Shown here: positions 24,495 through 33,414 of the stretch, one piece after another
Layout: every line of letters starts with the position of its first letter
Position numbering within the stretch: the stretch's first letter is position 1
Assembly (NCBI RefSeq): GCF_014192395.1
Contig: NZ_JACHXW010000023.1
Location: forward strand, 60,128-124,127
Length of the DNA: 64,000 nucleotides
Direction of reading: 5' to 3'
Origin: Paenibacillus endophyticus
GTDB lineage: Bacteria; Bacillota; Bacilli; Paenibacillales; Paenibacillaceae
Program-made: the position numbers and the translations under genes
Notes under the pieces: generated by a model
Databases searched by the model: none
The model's input: the letters and a program-made list of their open reading frames with translations, nothing else
Told to the model about the DNA's origin: nothing

Positions 24495-26051
24495 ATGATA
24501 TTGCATAGTCGTACCAGTTTATATATCATCATTGGGTGTCGTTGGCTTTTATTGATAATAGGCCTTTTGATCTATTCGGAAGAATTGGTAAGCGGGGACG
24601 CTGGACTCGTGCTTGCTGCAGTCAGCCTTCAAACGCTCTACAGCTTGTTTTTTTTGAACAAATCTCTGAAAAGGCTTGCGTGGTTAGCGATAAGCATGGA
24701 TCTGCTTTTCCAAATCTATCTTCTCTGGTCAACGGGTGGGCTTACCGGTCCGTTCCTATTCTATAGCCTATCAAGCTTAGCCATGCTGAAAGCATATACG
24801 AAATGGAAGACTTATTACGCGGTCACGTTCCTGTTCTTCTTGTTTAATCCGATTCTTCTCTCTCTACTGGAGGAGATCACTATAAACGCATATTTAAAGA
24901 TGCATGGGGCATATATCCTATACGTCATCCTCTTCTATGGCATGGCGGCGACGGTACACTATTGCTCCATTCGCCTGTATGTCCATATTCGAACCTTAGT
25001 GAAGCTCTATTCTTCCAGCCGCTTGCATAATGGAATTAGCTATCAGGCTGCAATTGAATACGTGGAGGAATTTCTAAAAGAGATTTTGGAAAAGCGCAAG
25101 GCATGGTTATGCCTAAGCGGAGCGGGTTCACATCAGCTGGAGCAGACCTGGACGCATACCTATTATTCGAATGGCATGGAGCAAATAGCTGGTCTCTCTC
25201 CTAAAGGGTACATTCAGCTGCCCTCGCCTACAGGAGAGATGACTTCGTTTTATATGCGTGCAATGCAAGGCCGGAGCGGAAATAGATATGGGTGGCTGCT
25301 CGTACAGGCCAATTCGGGAGAGCTGTCTATGCTGCAAAAAGCGTATATTCAGCTCGTTTTAATGAAATTTGAAGCGTATTATGACATTAATATAAAAATA
25401 AAGGAAATAAAGGATATTGCGATTGCGATGGAGAGAGACTCCATTGCTCAAAATATTCATGACGGTATTGCGCAGGAGCTCTTTTTCTATTCGATTCAAC
25501 TGTTTCAATTAAAAAATGTGCTGCAGGGAGAATCGAAGGACGAAGCGCTGTCCTTGTTGACGGAAATGGAAAAAAAGGTGAAAGAGAGCCATCGCGATAT
25601 CCGTAAATTCATTACGGAGCTTAAAGGGGAGAAGCGAAGGTTTAATCTTCATGATGCCATTGAAAGGATGCTTCACCGGATTACGGACCATACTGGCGTG
25701 AGGCTTGATTACGAGAACGTAGGCTGGATTGCTCAAGAGAGAATTGAAATCGAAGAGACCATCTACCATTTCATTGAAGAGGCAGCCAATAATGTCATAA
25801 AGCATGCAAAAGCAACGATGATTCATGTGAAAGTTGAAGTAACGAGCGTTCAATGGAACATCATGATTAAAGACGATGGGGAAGGCATTATGAATGACAG
25901 CGAGTCGGTTCAGGGAGGCAAATTTGGGATTAATGGCATGACGAATCGGATAAAAGCGTTGAACGGGTCGATATCCATTCGTTCTGACGAAACGATGGGA
26001 ACAACCATAATGGCGGCTATTCCGCGTGAGAGGAGCTTGGCTTATGTATAA
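24495..26051 (+). CDS. Membrane sensor histidine kinase (HisKA_3, NarX/DegS class)
   Basis: 518 aa. About five to six membrane helices in the first ~165 residues, a GAF-like middle region, then the HisKA_3 dimerisation segment with phosphoacceptor His in DSIAQNIHDGIAQELFF. The ATPase domain shows ...IEEAANNVIKHAKATMIHV (N box) and DDGEGI...GKFGINGMTNRI (G box). HisKA_3 kinases pair with NarL-type regulators, matching the divergent gene. ATG after TAGGAG. It overlaps the next regulator by 8 bp. Signal unknown. Confidence 0.92.
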   Translation: MILHSRTSLYIIIGCRWLLLIIGLLIYSEELVSGDAGLVLAAVSLQTLYSLFFLNKSLKRLAWLAISMDLLFQIYLLWSTGGLTGPFLFYSLSSLAMLKAYTKWKTYYAVTFLFFLFNPILLSLLEEITINAYLKMHGAYILYVILFYGMAATVHYCSIRLYVHIRTLVKLYSSSRLHNGISYQAAIEYVEEFLKEILEKRKAWLCLSGAGSHQLEQTWTHTYYSNGMEQIAGLSPKGYIQLPSPTGEMTSFYMRAMQGRSGNRYGWLLVQANSGELSMLQKAYIQLVLMKFEAYYDINIKIKEIKDIAIAMERDSIAQNIHDGIAQELFFYSIQLFQLKNVLQGESKDEALSLLTEMEKKVKESHRDIRKFITELKGEKRRFNLHDAIERMLHRITDHTGVRLDYENVGWIAQERIEIEETIYHFIEEAANNVIKHAKATMIHVKVEVTSVQWNIMIKDDGEGIMNDSESVQGGKFGINGMTNRIKALNGSISIRSDETMGTTIMAAIPRERSLAYV

Positions 26052-26478
26052 GGTAGTGATTGCAGATGATCGGCCCTATGCAAGGCTAGGTCTCCGCATG
26101 CTGCTTAAAAGCAGCGATATTTATGGCATTGTAGGGGAAGCCTCAAATGGGAATGAAGCAGTTGAGGTTTCTGAGGAGCTGCTTCCCGATCTCCTGCTTA
26201 CAGACTTGAAGATGCCAGGTGTCTCTATTATTGAGGGTGCCAAACGGTTGAAAAACAAAATACCTCATATAAAAATTGTCGTGTTAACGGCCTTTGACGA
26301 TTGTGAAGACATCTACCTTGCCTTTAAGGCCGGGATTGACGGTTACTTAATGAAAGATACAGACCCTGAGCACATCTTGCACGCCATACAGCAAGTCATG
26401 AATGGGTCGAGTGTCTTCCAGTCCAAAGAGAACGTTGATTTCATGGAAATCAGGAGGGAGATCCATGAAATACAATAA
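26044..26478 (+). CDS. Stand-alone receiver-domain response regulator
   Basis: 145 aa, receiver only. Acidic pair IADDRP, phosphoacceptor Asp in DLLLTDLKMPG, Thr in VVLTAFDD, Lys in GYLMKDTD are intact. After ~125 residues it ends with a short charged tail and has no HTH, unlike the NarL family that its receiver resembles. ATG 26044 follows GAGGAG by 9 bp. It overlaps the kinase (8 bp) and the next gene (14 bp), so all three are coupled. Probably a phospho-relay or allosteric partner of the downstream membrane HD protein. Confidence 0.88.
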   Translation: MYKVVIADDRPYARLGLRMLLKSSDIYGIVGEASNGNEAVEVSEELLPDLLLTDLKMPGVSIIEGAKRLKNKIPHIKIVVLTAFDDCEDIYLAFKAGIDGYLMKDTDPEHILHAIQQVMNGSSVFQSKENVDFMEIRREIHEIQ

Positions 26479-27583
26479 ACTGCTCTCCCTGCCGATCCAT
26501 CATATGATTCTGATCTTGATTGGCTGCATGACGACTATGATCGCCTTGTTAGCGATCGTTGATGCTGCATTTAACAGAAGCAATATGTCTTTAGCATTTG
26601 TCATGGCCGCGATGACCATCGCCGTCCTCGCATGGGGGATGTTCGATTATCAGAAAAACTTGTTTGGGGACAGCAAATACATAAAGCTTATTGTCGTATT
26701 ATTTTTATATCTGATCATGCTTGCTCTTTCTCTTTATTACCCGATGCTGTTTAGACAGATATGGGTCATTGTATTTTTTATTCCGGTCATGTGCAGCTTG
26801 CTTACGACTTATAGAGAGTACGCATACTCATGTATTTTCTTTTTCGCGTATTTCGTTGTCTATACGGTTGCCGGGACGACTGGCATGGGCGGAGAGGCGG
26901 ATGCGACCGTGCTGTCTGCCTTCATGCGAATCTTGCTTGCGCTTGGGAGCGTATTGCTTGGAGGCATTGTAGTTATTGCGCGCCATCAGCAGGCAAAGCA
27001 GCTTGAAGTACGCGCTTTGCAGCAGCAGAAGCAACAAATCATTCATATGCTGCAATGCTTCGTACCCGTCGGGGAGCGCAAAACGCAAACCTCACGCAAA
27101 GAAATAAGTGAAATGAGCCTGCTGCTGAAGGGGCTTTGGAAGGAGTATGGCGGCACGCAGACGAAGGATTGGGAGATCGAGCTATTGTCGCTGCTGCACT
27201 TCGTAAGCCGGGTCAAGCTCCCCGATTATATGTTCGAAAAGGAAGGAAAGCTGTCGGAATTTGAGCTTGAAGTGGTGCAGGAGCATTGCTATATGGCGAA
27301 GGAGCTGTGCGAGGGCATTCCGGGATTTCTGGAGGTGCAGAACGTGTTCCTCTATCACCATGAGAAGGTTGACGGTACAGGCTACCCTTATTGTCTGAAG
27401 GAGGATCAGATTCCACTGCTTTCGCAAATGCTCGGCGTAGTGGAAGTATTTCTGGCCATGACAACGCCAAGATCCTATCGCCAAGCAATGTCTAAGCGGG
27501 AGGCTTACGAGGAAATTCGGAAGCTGGCAGGAACCTCCTTCCGCGCGGATATCATTCAGGCTTTTGGCAAAGTAATCGTATAG
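26465..27583 (+). CDS. Membrane protein with degenerate HD-GYP domain
   Basis: 372 aa from ATG 26465 after AGGAGGGAG. About six membrane helices in the first ~170 residues, then a cytoplasmic HD-GYP-like domain. The GYP part is present (YHHEKVDGTGYPYCL), but the HD pair that binds metal is replaced (LLHFVSRVKLPD where LHDIGK...PD is usual). c-di-GMP hydrolysis is therefore doubtful; it may bind nucleotide or act as a regulated scaffold. Encoded with a receiver-only regulator and kinase. Confidence 0.8.
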   Translation: MKYNKLLSLPIHHMILILIGCMTTMIALLAIVDAAFNRSNMSLAFVMAAMTIAVLAWGMFDYQKNLFGDSKYIKLIVVLFLYLIMLALSLYYPMLFRQIWVIVFFIPVMCSLLTTYREYAYSCIFFFAYFVVYTVAGTTGMGGEADATVLSAFMRILLALGSVLLGGIVVIARHQQAKQLEVRALQQQKQQIIHMLQCFVPVGERKTQTSRKEISEMSLLLKGLWKEYGGTQTKDWEIELLSLLHFVSRVKLPDYMFEKEGKLSEFELEVVQEHCYMAKELCEGIPGFLEVQNVFLYHHEKVDGTGYPYCLKEDQIPLLSQMLGVVEVFLAMTTPRSYRQAMSKREAYEEIRKLAGTSFRADIIQAFGKVIV

Positions 27584-27672
27584 CCGCATGCAAAGCGGCC
27601 TATTTCCTATTTGCAGTTGTGGAAGGTAGAATAAAGGGGACAAGCCATAACGCAATGGGAGGAGTGTTGTTC

Positions 27673-28590
27673 ATGAAATATAGGAGACTCGGCAGTACGG
27701 GGCTACATGTATCGGTCATCGGTCTTGGAACATGGCAGTTCGGAGGCGAATGGGGCAGGGAATATACGCAGGAGGAAGCAGATGCGATTCTGGATAAAGG
27801 CCAGGAGCTTGGCATTAATCTCATCGATACTGCGGAATGTTACGGCGATCATCTCTCCGAATCCCTCATTGGCGACTATATTAGCCGCCGCAAACGTGAA
27901 GATTGGATCATTGCAACGAAGTTTGGCCATCACTTCCATGAGCGCTTCACACGCACCGATTCCTTTGATGCAGCGGGTGTCGTGGCGCAGCTTGATGCTT
28001 CGCTTAAGGCGCTTAGGACAGATTACATTGACCTCTACCAGTTTCATTCCGGGCCGGACCAAGCCTTCGATAATGATGAGCTGTGGACAACGCTGGATAA
28101 ACAAATAGAAGCCGGCAAAATCCGCTTTCTGGGCACTTCCATTGGCAGCAATGACAACTTGCATCAGACGGAAGCATCCTCAAGAGTGAACGCCCGCGCC
28201 ATTCAGGTCGTATACAACAGGCTGGACCGTGCGCCTGAGGAGCGAGTATTCCCTTCCTGCCAGCAGCAGGATCTAGGCGTGCTTGCGCGTGTGCCGCTAG
28301 CGAGCGGCTACCTTAGCGGCAAGTATAAGCCAGGCGCAGTCTTCGGCGATACCGATGTACGCCATAGGCATGATAAGGAGAGCACAAGGCTTAAGCTGCT
28401 CGAAGTGGAGCATATTCAGCGGGAGGAAGTTCCTCAGGGCATTGCTATGGCGAGCTGGGCGCTTGCATGGTGCTTGAAGCATCCGGCTGTTACGGCGGTC
28501 ATCCCCGGCTGCAAGGATCCCGAGCAGGTTGAAGCGAACGCGAAAGCGGTAGATCTGATTGCCGAGCCGCATCCTCAGGATGTGGGCTAA
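27673..28590 (+). CDS. Aldo/keto reductase
   Basis: 305 aa (beta/alpha)8 NADPH-dependent oxidoreductase. The catalytic tetrad is visible: Asp and Tyr in NLIDTAECYGDH, Lys in IIATKFG, His in DLYQFHSGP. C-terminal cofactor region AVIPGCKDPEQVEANAKAV. ATG 27673 follows GGGAGGAG; the frame extends upstream to 27619 without a ribosome site. Single gene, flanked by terminators. Substrate unknown. Confidence 0.93.
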   Translation: MKYRRLGSTGLHVSVIGLGTWQFGGEWGREYTQEEADAILDKGQELGINLIDTAECYGDHLSESLIGDYISRRKREDWIIATKFGHHFHERFTRTDSFDAAGVVAQLDASLKALRTDYIDLYQFHSGPDQAFDNDELWTTLDKQIEAGKIRFLGTSIGSNDNLHQTEASSRVNARAIQVVYNRLDRAPEERVFPSCQQQDLGVLARVPLASGYLSGKYKPGAVFGDTDVRHRHDKESTRLKLLEVEHIQREEVPQGIAMASWALAWCLKHPAVTAVIPGCKDPEQVEANAKAVDLIAEPHPQDVG

Positions 28591-28631
28591 TCGGATAGAC
28601 GCTTGTACTTTACAGGCTGAGAAGAGTGAAC

Positions 28632-28676
28632 AAAGAGCTGCTTCCACTTAGATGGAAAGCAGCTCTTATTTTAGTT
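28632..28676. terminator. Bidirectional terminator
   Basis: Stem AAGAGCTGCTTCCA / TGGAAAGCAGCTCTT with one bulge, followed by ATTTTAG; shared by the plus-strand reductase and minus-strand hflX. Confidence 0.8.
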
Positions 28677-28705
28677 AACGGTAAGGGTCAAAAATGAAGC
28701 TTATC

Positions 28706-29971
28706 TTATAGCACAGTGACATGCTGGCGATGCTTCTCGAAGTCGGATACGCGGCATTCCAGCTTCATTCTTGTGCCCTCTGCCTCATATTCCGTCGCTT
28801 CCACATGAGCATGCTCGTTGAAATAGGCGACAAGTCGGCCCTGGCTAAACGGAATGAGGAGCTCGCATTTCATATAATCGTCGAAGATATGATCGCGGAT
28901 CACCTGAATCAGCTCATCCAAGCCGCTTCTGTCTCTTGCAGATAGAAAGACATTGCTGTCGTTGACGGCGGGATAAGGATGGTCGGTTAAATCACATTTG
29001 TTATAGGCGTATATCGTCGGGATATCGTAGGCTCGCAGATCCTTAAGCGTCTCATTCGTTACGGCGATATTTTGCTCATATTCCTCATGGGCGTAATCGA
29101 CGACATGCACGAGCAGATCCGCTTCGGTCACTTCCTCCAAAGTCGAGCGGAACGCTTTGACAAGATGATGGGGCAGCTGGCTTACGAACCCTACGGTGTC
29201 CGTGAGCAGGAAAGACTTGTTATCCGGCATGTCGATGCTTCTTACAGATGTCTCTAGCGTTGCAAACAGCATATCTTTCGCAAACACCTGCTTCGTTGTC
29301 TCAGGATTGAATTTCTCAAGCAAGGCGTTCATTAAGCTGGATTTGCCTGTATTGGTATATCCGACAAGACAGACGACGGGCATTTCATTCTTCTGCCGCT
29401 GCTTCCGCTGAATCTGGCGCCTAGCCACGAGCTTATCCAGCTCAGCCTGCAACGCGGTGATTCTCTCCTCGATCCGGCGGCGATCCAGCTCAAGCTTCGT
29501 CTCCCCGGCTCCTCTATTCTTGAGGCCGGCACCGCCGCCCTGGCGGCCAAGCGACGCGCGGAGTCCAACGAGCCGCGGGAGCATATATTGCAGCCTAGCA
29601 ACTTCAACCTGAAGCTGGGCCTCCCTTGTTTTGGCGCGTTCCGCGAAGATATCGAGGATTAGAATCGTCCGGTCGATAACCGTTCGCTCCAAGGCAGCCT
29701 CGAGATTGCGAATTTGAGAGTGAGAGAGCTCATCGTTGAAAATGACGACGTGAGCATCATGCGCTTCGAGCAGCGCGAGCAGCTCTTGGATCTTGCCGGT
29801 CCCGATATAATGGGTAGGGTTGATGCGTGCCGCCTTCTGGCTGATCTCGTCAACGACCTCGATGCTGTTGGCTGCTGCGAGGTTTCGCAGCTCTTCCATC
29901 GAATAGGCAAAGTCGGTTTGATTCTGAAGCTCAACGCCGACGATGACCGCTTTTTGATTCGGTTGTTCCAT
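28706..29971 (-). CDS. hflX: Ribosome-splitting GTPase HflX
   Basis: 421 aa, usual length. The N-terminal HflX domain (HYIGTGKIQELLALL, FNDELSHSQIRNLE, LDIFAERAKTREAQLQVE, GAGETKLELDRRRI) is followed by the G domain: G1 GYTNTGKSSLMN, G3 DTVGF, G4 NKCD. It dissociates stalled 70S ribosomes under stress. ATG after AGAGGATGATG. A minus-strand terminator lies 30 bp upstream, so it has its own promoter. Confidence 0.96.
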   Translation of the reverse strand: MEQPNQKAVIVGVELQNQTDFAYSMEELRNLAAANSIEVVDEISQKAARINPTHYIGTGKIQELLALLEAHDAHVVIFNDELSHSQIRNLEAALERTVIDRTILILDIFAERAKTREAQLQVEVARLQYMLPRLVGLRASLGRQGGGAGLKNRGAGETKLELDRRRIEERITALQAELDKLVARRQIQRKQRQKNEMPVVCLVGYTNTGKSSLMNALLEKFNPETTKQVFAKDMLFATLETSVRSIDMPDNKSFLLTDTVGFVSQLPHHLVKAFRSTLEEVTEADLLVHVVDYAHEEYEQNIAVTNETLKDLRAYDIPTIYAYNKCDLTDHPYPAVNDSNVFLSARDRSGLDELIQVIRDHIFDDYMKCELLIPFSQGRLVAYFNEHAHVEATEYEAEGTRMKLECRVSDFEKHRQHVTVL

Positions 29972-30002
29972 TATTCATCATCCTCTAAAGGTTATTTGGA
30001 AT

Positions 30003-30033
30003 GCAAAAAAACACAGGCAGCGCTGCCTGTGTC
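30003..30033 (-). terminator. Minus-strand terminator upstream of hflX
   Basis: Perfect palindrome CACAGGCAGC-GCTGCCTGTG followed on the minus strand by TTTTTTT. It ends a minus-strand transcript coming from the right (the SNF2 operon or an unrecognised small gene); could also act as an hflX leader attenuator. The 30034-30459 stretch holds no gene that I can support. Confidence 0.75.
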
Positions 30034-30459
30034 AGAGAAGAGGAGATCAGGATGATCCGCAAGAAAGGAAAGGAATTCCTTGCGCTAATGGATCGGTGGT
30101 CCTCCTTGGGCATAGAACGCGAGGCTATCATGAAGGAAAGGGGAAAGCTTGCCCCTTCCGTACAATAACCGTTGTCGTTTCATTCTATACACGTATGAAG
30201 CTTCCGTTCTAAAGGCAAATACGCAAGTAGGGTTCATGCTGATCCCGTCGGCGTACTTGTTCCATCTATGGGTTACCTTCAAAATGGCAGACCTATCCTG
30301 AGTCCTCTGCACACAGGCAGAGCTTTGGCGCTATTCAATTAGCAGCTGCGCAAAGACCTAACTCGGATAAAGTCTATCACATGTAACCCTCCGTTCATCT
30401 AAAGTAGCACCAGTGTAGCACAACATGGAAGCCACGGCAAGCTACAAGCCAGCCGGCTT

Positions 30460-33414
30460 CTACGTTTGGCTCCAATCCTGTCGCAATGTAAAGAGCTCTT
30501 TGAGCGCTTCCGTAGAAAGTTCTGTTATCCATCCCTCAGAGCTTGAGATTACGTTCTCGCTAAGCTGCTGCTTGTTCTCCAGCATCTCATCGATCCTCTC
30601 CTCCAGCGTTCCAAGCGATATGAACTTATGAACCTGCACGTCTCGGGTTTGCCCCATCCGATAAGCGCGGTCAGTTGCTTGGTTCTCAACGGCGGGATTC
30701 CACCATCGGTCGAAATGGAATACATGGTTGGCCGCTGTCAGATTCAAGCCGACTCCCCCCGCTTTGATGGACAGAATGAACACGCTTGGCTGCTCGACCG
30801 GCGGGAGCGATGTCGATTGAAATGTATCGATCATTCGGTCGCGAGCGAGCTTCGAGGTGCTTCCGTTCAAATATAGGACAGGCTCTTGCAGCTCCTGCTG
30901 CAGCACCGATTGAAGCAGCTGGCCCATACCGATATATTGCGTGAAAATCAGGCAGCGCTCGCCTTCATCGCGCAACTCTCTCACCATTGCGAGCAATCTT
31001 TCCAGCTTAGCAGAGCGGCTTACCAGTCCTTCTGTGTCCAATTCTTCGTCCCCAGCATCAGCAAGGCCCGGAACGGGCTCCTTCGTCAACAGCACCGGAT
31101 GATCGCATATTTGCTTGAGCTGCATGATCGCGGATAAAATTGCTCCTTTGCGTTCAATGCCTTCAAGCTTCTGCATGCGGTCCATCAGCTGATTGACAGC
31201 TTGGTTATACAGCGCCCCTTGCTCAGCTGTCAGATGGATGTAGGTTTTCATTTCGTTCTTGTCCGGCAAATCAAGCTGGATGGACGGGTCCTTCTTCTTG
31301 CGGCGCAGCATGAACGGCTTCACGAGCTTCTGAAGGTCAGCCGTGCGCTCCTTATTATGCTCCTTTTCAATGGGATTGCCGAACCGCTGCTGAAAGCCGT
31401 GCGCGGTCCCTAAAAATCCGGGATTCATGAAATCATAAATCGACCAGAGCTCTGACAATCTGTTCTCGATCGGCGTTCCGGTCAACGCAATGCGATGCTT
31501 CGACGTAAAGCTGCGAACGGCAGCTGACTGTTTGGTTTGCGCATTTTTAATATTTTGGGCTTCATCCAAACAGATCGCTGACCAGGTAGAGCGCTGCAGC
31601 AGCTCTTGGTCAAGGGTTGCTGTCGCGAATGAGGTCAAGATGACATCGGCTTGCTGGCTCTCCGCAAGGAAGGCTTCATCTGCAAGACGCTTGCTGCCAT
31701 AGTGAAGCATGACTTTAAGCGTTGGGGCGAAGCGGCTGATCTCCTTCTGCCAATTGCCAAGGACAGATGTCGGGCAAATAATGAGTGCAGGGGTGCCTGT
31801 CTCGGTGCTCGTGCTGCTCTCCTTCAGGCTCAGCAGATAGGCGATAAGCTGGACGGTCTTGCCGAGGCCCATATCATCGGCTAGACATGCGCCAAGACCG
31901 AACCGCCGCAAGAAGGACAACCAAGCAAAGCCTTCCTGCTGATAGGTCCGGAGCTCAGCCTTCAGGCCTGCGGGTACGGGAAGCAGAGGCCATTCCGAAC
32001 GCTGGCTGAGCTGGCTGACAAGCTTCATCAGATGCTCGTTCAGCTCGACCTCAAGCTGGATGCGCTGTTCCTGCGCTGCTTCCTGCTCTAGTTGTTCCTC
32101 CTCCGCACGGTCGCTTTCTCCTAGCAGATGGAGCTGCAGCACGTCTTGGAACGATAATCCCTGTGAGCGGTCGATGCCTGACATCGCTTTGCGGATTTGC
32201 GAGAGCAGGCTTGGGTCCAGTGCAATCCATTGTCCACGGAACCGCACCAGCCGCTCATTGCGGTCTACCAGCTCATTGAACTCGGATTCGGTCAGGCTAG
32301 TTTCGCCGATAGCGATGCGCCAGTCAAAGTCAATCAACGAATCGAGTCCGAACAATGACTCGCCGTTGCTCTCCGCGGGCGTGCTGACCTTGGCTCGCAG
32401 CTTTGGCTTCCTGCGGCTGGCCGTCTCCCACCATGCGGGGAGCAGCACCTGCCAGCCGGCAGCCAGCAGCCGCGGGCTGTCTAGGGCAAGAAATTGCCAT
32501 GCTGCATCGTTCCCTAGATCCGAATGCAGCACATCCTCGCGCGGTCCGGCAAACCGCGCGGCGGATAAGCATGCGCGCAGCCTGTCAAGCCAGCCGGCGG
32601 AACGTTCACGGACAGCGGCAGTCCAAGCCGATGGCCAAGCACCGGAGGCTTCGCCGGTATCCGAGAGTCGGACAGGCACAAGCACGGCTGGATCCAGCTT
32701 GTCCTGCAGCACAAGCTTAAGCTGCCACGGATCTTCGATATGCTGCGGCTCAGCAAGCTGAAGCAGCGGGCGGAAGAGGGCTTGATCGGCTTTCCAGCCG
32801 GCTGCGACGAGCCAAGTTTGCGCGTCTAGTCCGGCAACGGCTGCATGATCCTTGGCAAAGAGCAGCGGGAATTCTCTCCGCAAATCGGCTGATTCGGTTT
32901 CGGTGCCGTACCAGGTTTCGAATACAGCTGCAGAGAAGGCGGCCTGCAAGCCGTCCAGAAAACCGGTTGCATCGTCATCATCAAAAGAGGCAAGCTCAGC
33001 CTGTATTTGCCGCTGCAGCACAAGGTTATCCCATGTCCATTGCAGCTTGCCTGCGCGGTAGGCGGAGAAGCTCGGCATATAGCGGCGAGCTTTGATGTCT
33101 TCGGCAAGGTAGGGGGCGAGCTTGACCAGCGCTTCAGCAAGCTCTCCCCAATTCCATGCGATATGGGCAAGTATATGGTTGTCGGAAAAAAAGGGGATAA
33201 CCTGCTCTGCAGGAAGGAGCACGAGCTCCAGATCCTGTACCTGCTGGATTTCAAGCTCCGTTCCATAGAATGAGGCGCTGTGCCACGCGAACAGGCGATG
33301 CTTCAGGCTAACGCCGCTCAAGTACTCTCCCGTTTCATCGACTCCATAGAGAAGGGCATCGCCGTGGCTTGTTATATTAACCTGTACCGACAAGTATTTG
33401 AAATAGGTGCTCAT
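30460..33414 (-). CDS. SNF2-family DEAD/DEAH helicase (YwqA-like)
   Basis: 984 aa from ATG 33414. The N-terminal ~500 residues are the SNF2_N-terminal bacterial extension. The motor follows: motif I DDMGLGKTVQ, Ia/Ib region ICPTSVLGNW, motif II DEAQ, motif III ALTGTPIENR, and in lobe 2 FTQYIGMGQLLQ, the SIKAGGVGLNLTAANHV motif V and DRAYRMGQ motif VI. An ATP-driven DNA translocase. Its start overlaps the upstream gene stop as ATGA, so the two are translationally coupled. Confidence 0.94.
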   Translation of the reverse strand: MSTYFKYLSVQVNITSHGDALLYGVDETGEYLSGVSLKHRLFAWHSASFYGTELEIQQVQDLELVLLPAEQVIPFFSDNHILAHIAWNWGELAEALVKLAPYLAEDIKARRYMPSFSAYRAGKLQWTWDNLVLQRQIQAELASFDDDDATGFLDGLQAAFSAAVFETWYGTETESADLRREFPLLFAKDHAAVAGLDAQTWLVAAGWKADQALFRPLLQLAEPQHIEDPWQLKLVLQDKLDPAVLVPVRLSDTGEASGAWPSAWTAAVRERSAGWLDRLRACLSAARFAGPREDVLHSDLGNDAAWQFLALDSPRLLAAGWQVLLPAWWETASRRKPKLRAKVSTPAESNGESLFGLDSLIDFDWRIAIGETSLTESEFNELVDRNERLVRFRGQWIALDPSLLSQIRKAMSGIDRSQGLSFQDVLQLHLLGESDRAEEEQLEQEAAQEQRIQLEVELNEHLMKLVSQLSQRSEWPLLPVPAGLKAELRTYQQEGFAWLSFLRRFGLGACLADDMGLGKTVQLIAYLLSLKESSTSTETGTPALIICPTSVLGNWQKEISRFAPTLKVMLHYGSKRLADEAFLAESQQADVILTSFATATLDQELLQRSTWSAICLDEAQNIKNAQTKQSAAVRSFTSKHRIALTGTPIENRLSELWSIYDFMNPGFLGTAHGFQQRFGNPIEKEHNKERTADLQKLVKPFMLRRKKKDPSIQLDLPDKNEMKTYIHLTAEQGALYNQAVNQLMDRMQKLEGIERKGAILSAIMQLKQICDHPVLLTKEPVPGLADAGDEELDTEGLVSRSAKLERLLAMVRELRDEGERCLIFTQYIGMGQLLQSVLQQELQEPVLYLNGSTSKLARDRMIDTFQSTSLPPVEQPSVFILSIKAGGVGLNLTAANHVFHFDRWWNPAVENQATDRAYRMGQTRDVQVHKFISLGTLEERIDEMLENKQQLSENVISSSEGWITELSTEALKELFTLRQDWSQT

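Noticed and set aside
30085..30312. 75-codon minus-strand frame between hflX and the SNF2 gene, next to a minus-strand terminator
   Set aside because: Starts with GTG without a ribosome site and has no recognisable features; the terminator may serve the SNF2 operon.
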